Source: Paracoccaceae bacterium (lineage in GTDB: Bacteria; Pseudomonadota; Alphaproteobacteria; Rhodobacterales; Rhodobacteraceae). Taken from it: a DNA stretch of 7,489 bases. The position numbers and the translations under genes are program-made. Below are positions 5,870-7,489 of this stretch, in pieces. Numbering within the stretch: the first letter of the stretch is position 1; each line of letters starts with the position of its first letter. The notes under the pieces were generated by a model. The model was given only the letters and a program-made list of their open reading frames with translations. It was not told where the DNA came from and did not search any database. The stretch covers positions 1-7,489 of the forward strand of contig SKOX01000313.1 of NCBI GenBank assembly GCA_007119835.1, in the 5' to 3' direction.

Positions 5870-6760
5870 CATCGCGGGCGCCATCTCGCGCTCAGTGGCG
5901 AGATCGCGCATCTTCTTCTGAAGCTTCTCGAACGCACGCACCTCGATCTGACGGATGCGCTCCCGGCTGACGTTGTAGACCCGGGAGAGGTCCTCGAGCG
6001 TCACCGGCTCGTCCTTCAGCCGCCGCTCCGTCAGGATGTGCCGCTCGCGCTCGTTGAGATCCCGCATCGCCTCGAGCAGGAGTTCGCGCCGCCCCTTGAG
6101 CTCGTCGCGCTCGGCGTAGGCGGTGGCCTGGTCGGCCTCCTCGTCCTCGAGCCAGTCCTGCCACTCGGCCGTGCCCTCGCCGTCGCCCTTGATCTGCGCA
6201 TTGAGCGAGGCGTCGCCTCCCGAGAGGCGCCGGTTCATCGAAATGACCTCGGTCTCGCTCACGTTCAGGTCGTGCGCGATCTTGGCGACGTTCTCGGGCC
6301 GGAGCTCGCCCTCCTCGATGGCGCCGATCTTGTTCTTCGCCTTGCGAAGGTTGAAGAAAAGCTTCTTCTGAGCGGCTGTGGTGCCCATCTTCACGAGCGA
6401 CCACGACCGCAGGATGTACTCCTGGATCGACGCCCGGATCCACCACATCGCGTAGGTGGCGAGCCGGAAGCCCCTGTCCGGGTCGAAGCGCTTCACCGCC
6501 TGCATCAGGCCGACATTCGCCTCGGAGATTACCTCGGCCGTCGGCAGCCCGTAGCCGCGATAGCCCATGGCGATCTTCGCCGCGAGCCGCAGGTGGCTCG
6601 TCACCAGCTTGTGCGCCGCCTCCTTGTCGCCGTGGTTCACCCAGGCGCGGGCGAGCATGTACTCCTCTTCCGGCTCCAGCATGGGAAACTTGCGGATCTC
6701 GGAAAGATACCGCGACAGCCCCTGTTCTGGCGACGGGGCCGGGAGTTTGCTGTAGGTCAC
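5864..6760 (-). CDS. rpoH: RNA polymerase heat-shock sigma factor RpoH (sigma-32)
   Basis: A 298-residue sigma-70-family factor that directs RNA polymerase to heat-shock promoters. Region 1.2/2 begins at LSRYLSEIRKFPMLEPEEEY (15-34). Region 2 is intact (LVTSHLRLAAKIAMGYRG, GLMQAVKRFDPDRGFRLATYAMWWIRASIQEY split over residues 84-115). The RpoH box, QKKLFFNLR at 131-139, separates it from RpoD. Region 4 (about 236-285) has the helix-turn-helix with VTLEDLSRVYNVSRERIRQIEVRA (253-276, in pieces). The GTG at 6760 is chosen because a perfect GAAGGAGG lies upstream and because TYSKLPAPSPEQ matches the N-terminus of alphaproteobacterial RpoH. An in-frame ATG at 6895 would extend it into the end of the rluD gene and is rejected. 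Alphaproteobacteria often have more than one RpoH; this one resembles the general type. It lies 64 bp downstream of the rluD-like gene. Confidence 0.95.
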   Translation of the reverse strand: MTYSKLPAPSPEQGLSRYLSEIRKFPMLEPEEEYMLARAWVNHGDKEAAHKLVTSHLRLAAKIAMGYRGYGLPTAEVISEANVGLMQAVKRFDPDRGFRLATYAMWWIRASIQEYILRSWSLVKMGTTAAQKKLFFNLRKAKNKIGAIEEGELRPENVAKIAHDLNVSETEVISMNRRLSGGDASLNAQIKGDGEGTAEWQDWLEDEEADQATAYAERDELKGRRELLLEAMRDLNERERHILTERRLKDEPVTLEDLSRVYNVSRERIRQIEVRAFEKLQKKMRDLATEREMAPAME

Positions 6761-6764
6761 CGAT

Positions 6765-6775
6765 CTGCCTCCTTC
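6765..6775 (-). promoter_or_regulatory. Strong ribosome binding site for rpoH
   Basis: Read on the minus strand, GAAGGAGG lies with 7 nt (CAGATCG) between it and the GTG at 6760. It is the strongest Shine-Dalgarno match noticed in the window and fixes the GTG as the rpoH start. Confidence 0.8.
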
Positions 6776-6824
6776 GCTACCGCTCGATGCGGGACGCTTC
6801 CGTGCCGCGCCCTTCTTGGAACCG

Positions 6825-7489
6825 TTATAACCCGACTTGAGGGATTTGGTTGCCCAGAAGCCTTGACAAGCGCGTGAAATCGACAGGTGGCGCAACGGCG
6901 AAGTTCATCGCGCGTCCCGTGACCGGGTGCAGGAAGCCGAGCCGCGCCGCGTGCAGCGCCTGGCGCGGGAAGGTGTGGACGGCGTCGGCGACCGCCGCCG
7001 GCACCGAAGCCGGCAGCGGGCGCCGCCGCCCGTAGACCGGATCACCCACCAGCGGATGCCCGACATGGGCGAGATGCACCCGGATCTGGTGCGTCCGCCC
7101 GGTCTCGAGGCGGCAGGACACCAGTGCCGCCACGTCGCCGTAGCGCTCCACGACCCGGACCCGCGTCACCGCCCGGCGGCCGCGCGCCCCGATCACTGCC
7201 ATGCGCTTGCGGTCGGTCGGGTGCCGCCCGATCCCTCCCTCGATCCGGATGCAGCCGCCCGCTTCGAAGCTCACGCCGGGCAGTCCGGCAAGCCGCGGCT
7301 CACCGGGATCGGGCACGCCGCGGACGATGGCGAGATACTCCCGGTCGATCGTGTGCGCCTTGAAGGCAGCCGAAAGCGCCCCGTGCGCGCGGTCGGTCTT
7401 CGCCACGACCATCAGCCCCGAGGTGTCCTTGTCGATCCGGTGCACGATCCCCGGCCGCCGCGCGCCGCCCACGCCCTCGATCCGGTCGC
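6825..7489 (-). CDS. rluD: RluA/RluD-family 23S rRNA pseudouridine synthase, 3' part (5' truncated by window edge)
   Basis: The frame runs from the window edge to the TAA at 6827-6825 and gives about 220 residues; family members have around 320-340, so the N-terminal S4 RNA-binding domain and the start are outside. The catalytic motif RPGIVHRIDKDTSGLMVVAK is near the beginning of the visible part, and the Asp of HRID is the expected nucleophile that converts uridine to pseudouridine. Further family motifs are HPTDRKRMAV, LETGRTHQIRVHLAHVGHPL (followed by VGDPVYGRR) and FPRQALHAARLGFLHPVTG. This set fits RluD/RluC-like enzymes that modify 23S rRNA; which uridines it targets cannot be told from the fragment, so the rluD name is by best resemblance and by its position just upstream of rpoH. 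The GTG at 7472 is an internal Val codon, not a start. Confidence 0.88.
   Translation of the reverse strand, partial: DRIEGVGGARRPGIVHRIDKDTSGLMVVAKTDRAHGALSAAFKAHTIDREYLAIVRGVPDPGEPRLAGLPGVSFEAGGCIRIEGGIGRHPTDRKRMAVIGARGRRAVTRVRVVERYGDVAALVSCRLETGRTHQIRVHLAHVGHPLVGDPVYGRRRPLPASVPAAVADAVHTFPRQALHAARLGFLHPVTGRAMNFAVAPPVDFTRLSRLLGNQIPQVGL

Noticed and set aside
4738..5937. Minus-strand open frame (399 codons) opposite nusB and the membrane protein
   Set aside because: Asp/Glu/Arg/His-rich shadow with no ribosome site. The plus strand carries NusB motifs and a coherent membrane protein.
6825..6870. Possible sigma-70-like promoter for rpoH (minus-strand TTATAA with an upstream TTGTCA)
   Set aside because: The two boxes are about 33 bases apart, too far for a promoter, and TTATAA is simply the final Leu codon and stop of the rluD-like gene.
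6761..6895. ATG-initiated N-terminal extension of RpoH
   Set aside because: It would run through the rluD-like stop and the strong rpoH ribosome site. The conserved RpoH N-terminus begins at the GTG.

Overview
The window looks like chromosomal DNA from a high-GC alphaproteobacterium, probably of the Hyphomicrobiales/Rhodobacterales type. The evidence is the strong G/C bias at third codon positions, a clustered ribD/ribE/ribB/ribH/nusB locus, a RibB with a degenerate GTP cyclohydrolase II-like tail (the proteobacterial RibBX variant), and an alphaproteobacterial-style RpoH next to an RluD-family pseudouridine synthase. The order was assigned from protein motifs and gene order alone, not from a search.

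Layout. (1) 1-472, plus: 3' end of ribD (reductase domain). (2) 469-1963, minus: an unrecognised 70-residue single-pass membrane protein (469-681) and, upstream of it on the same strand, a capsule/exopolysaccharide export lipoprotein of the Wza/BexD type (782-1963). A strong hairpin (701-733) lies between them. This pair runs antisense to the riboflavin genes and separates ribD from ribE. (3) 2143-5841, plus: ribE, ribB(X), ribH, nusB and a multi-pass membrane protein. The last four are tightly packed: 2 bp between ribB and ribH, 4 bp between ribH and nusB, and a GTGA overlap between nusB and the membrane protein, so they are probably co-transcribed. (4) 5864-7489, minus: rpoH (heat-shock sigma factor) preceded by the 3' two thirds of an rluD-like gene. 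A perfect 10-bp inverted repeat that contains both stop codons separates the two convergent blocks.

How the genes work together. RibD, RibB, RibH and RibE provide every riboflavin step except GTP cyclohydrolase II and the dephosphorylation step. RibD deaminates and reduces the pyrimidine, RibB makes the four-carbon unit, RibH joins them to lumazine, and RibE dismutates lumazine to riboflavin. The GCH II-like half of the RibB protein has lost its zinc cysteines and catalytic arginine region, so a working RibA must be encoded elsewhere. NusB (antitermination) follows ribH, as in many proteobacteria. RpoH and RluD are housekeeping stress and ribosome functions.

Most of the window is core genome. 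The parts that deserve a second look are the antisense export-lipoprotein/small-protein pair inside the rib cluster, the hairpin in front of the small gene, the degenerate RibB C-terminal domain, the convergent stop-codon hairpin, and the membrane protein coupled to nusB. No mobile element, CRISPR array, tRNA, rRNA or FMN riboswitch was seen, and no stretch over 300 bases lacks a gene.
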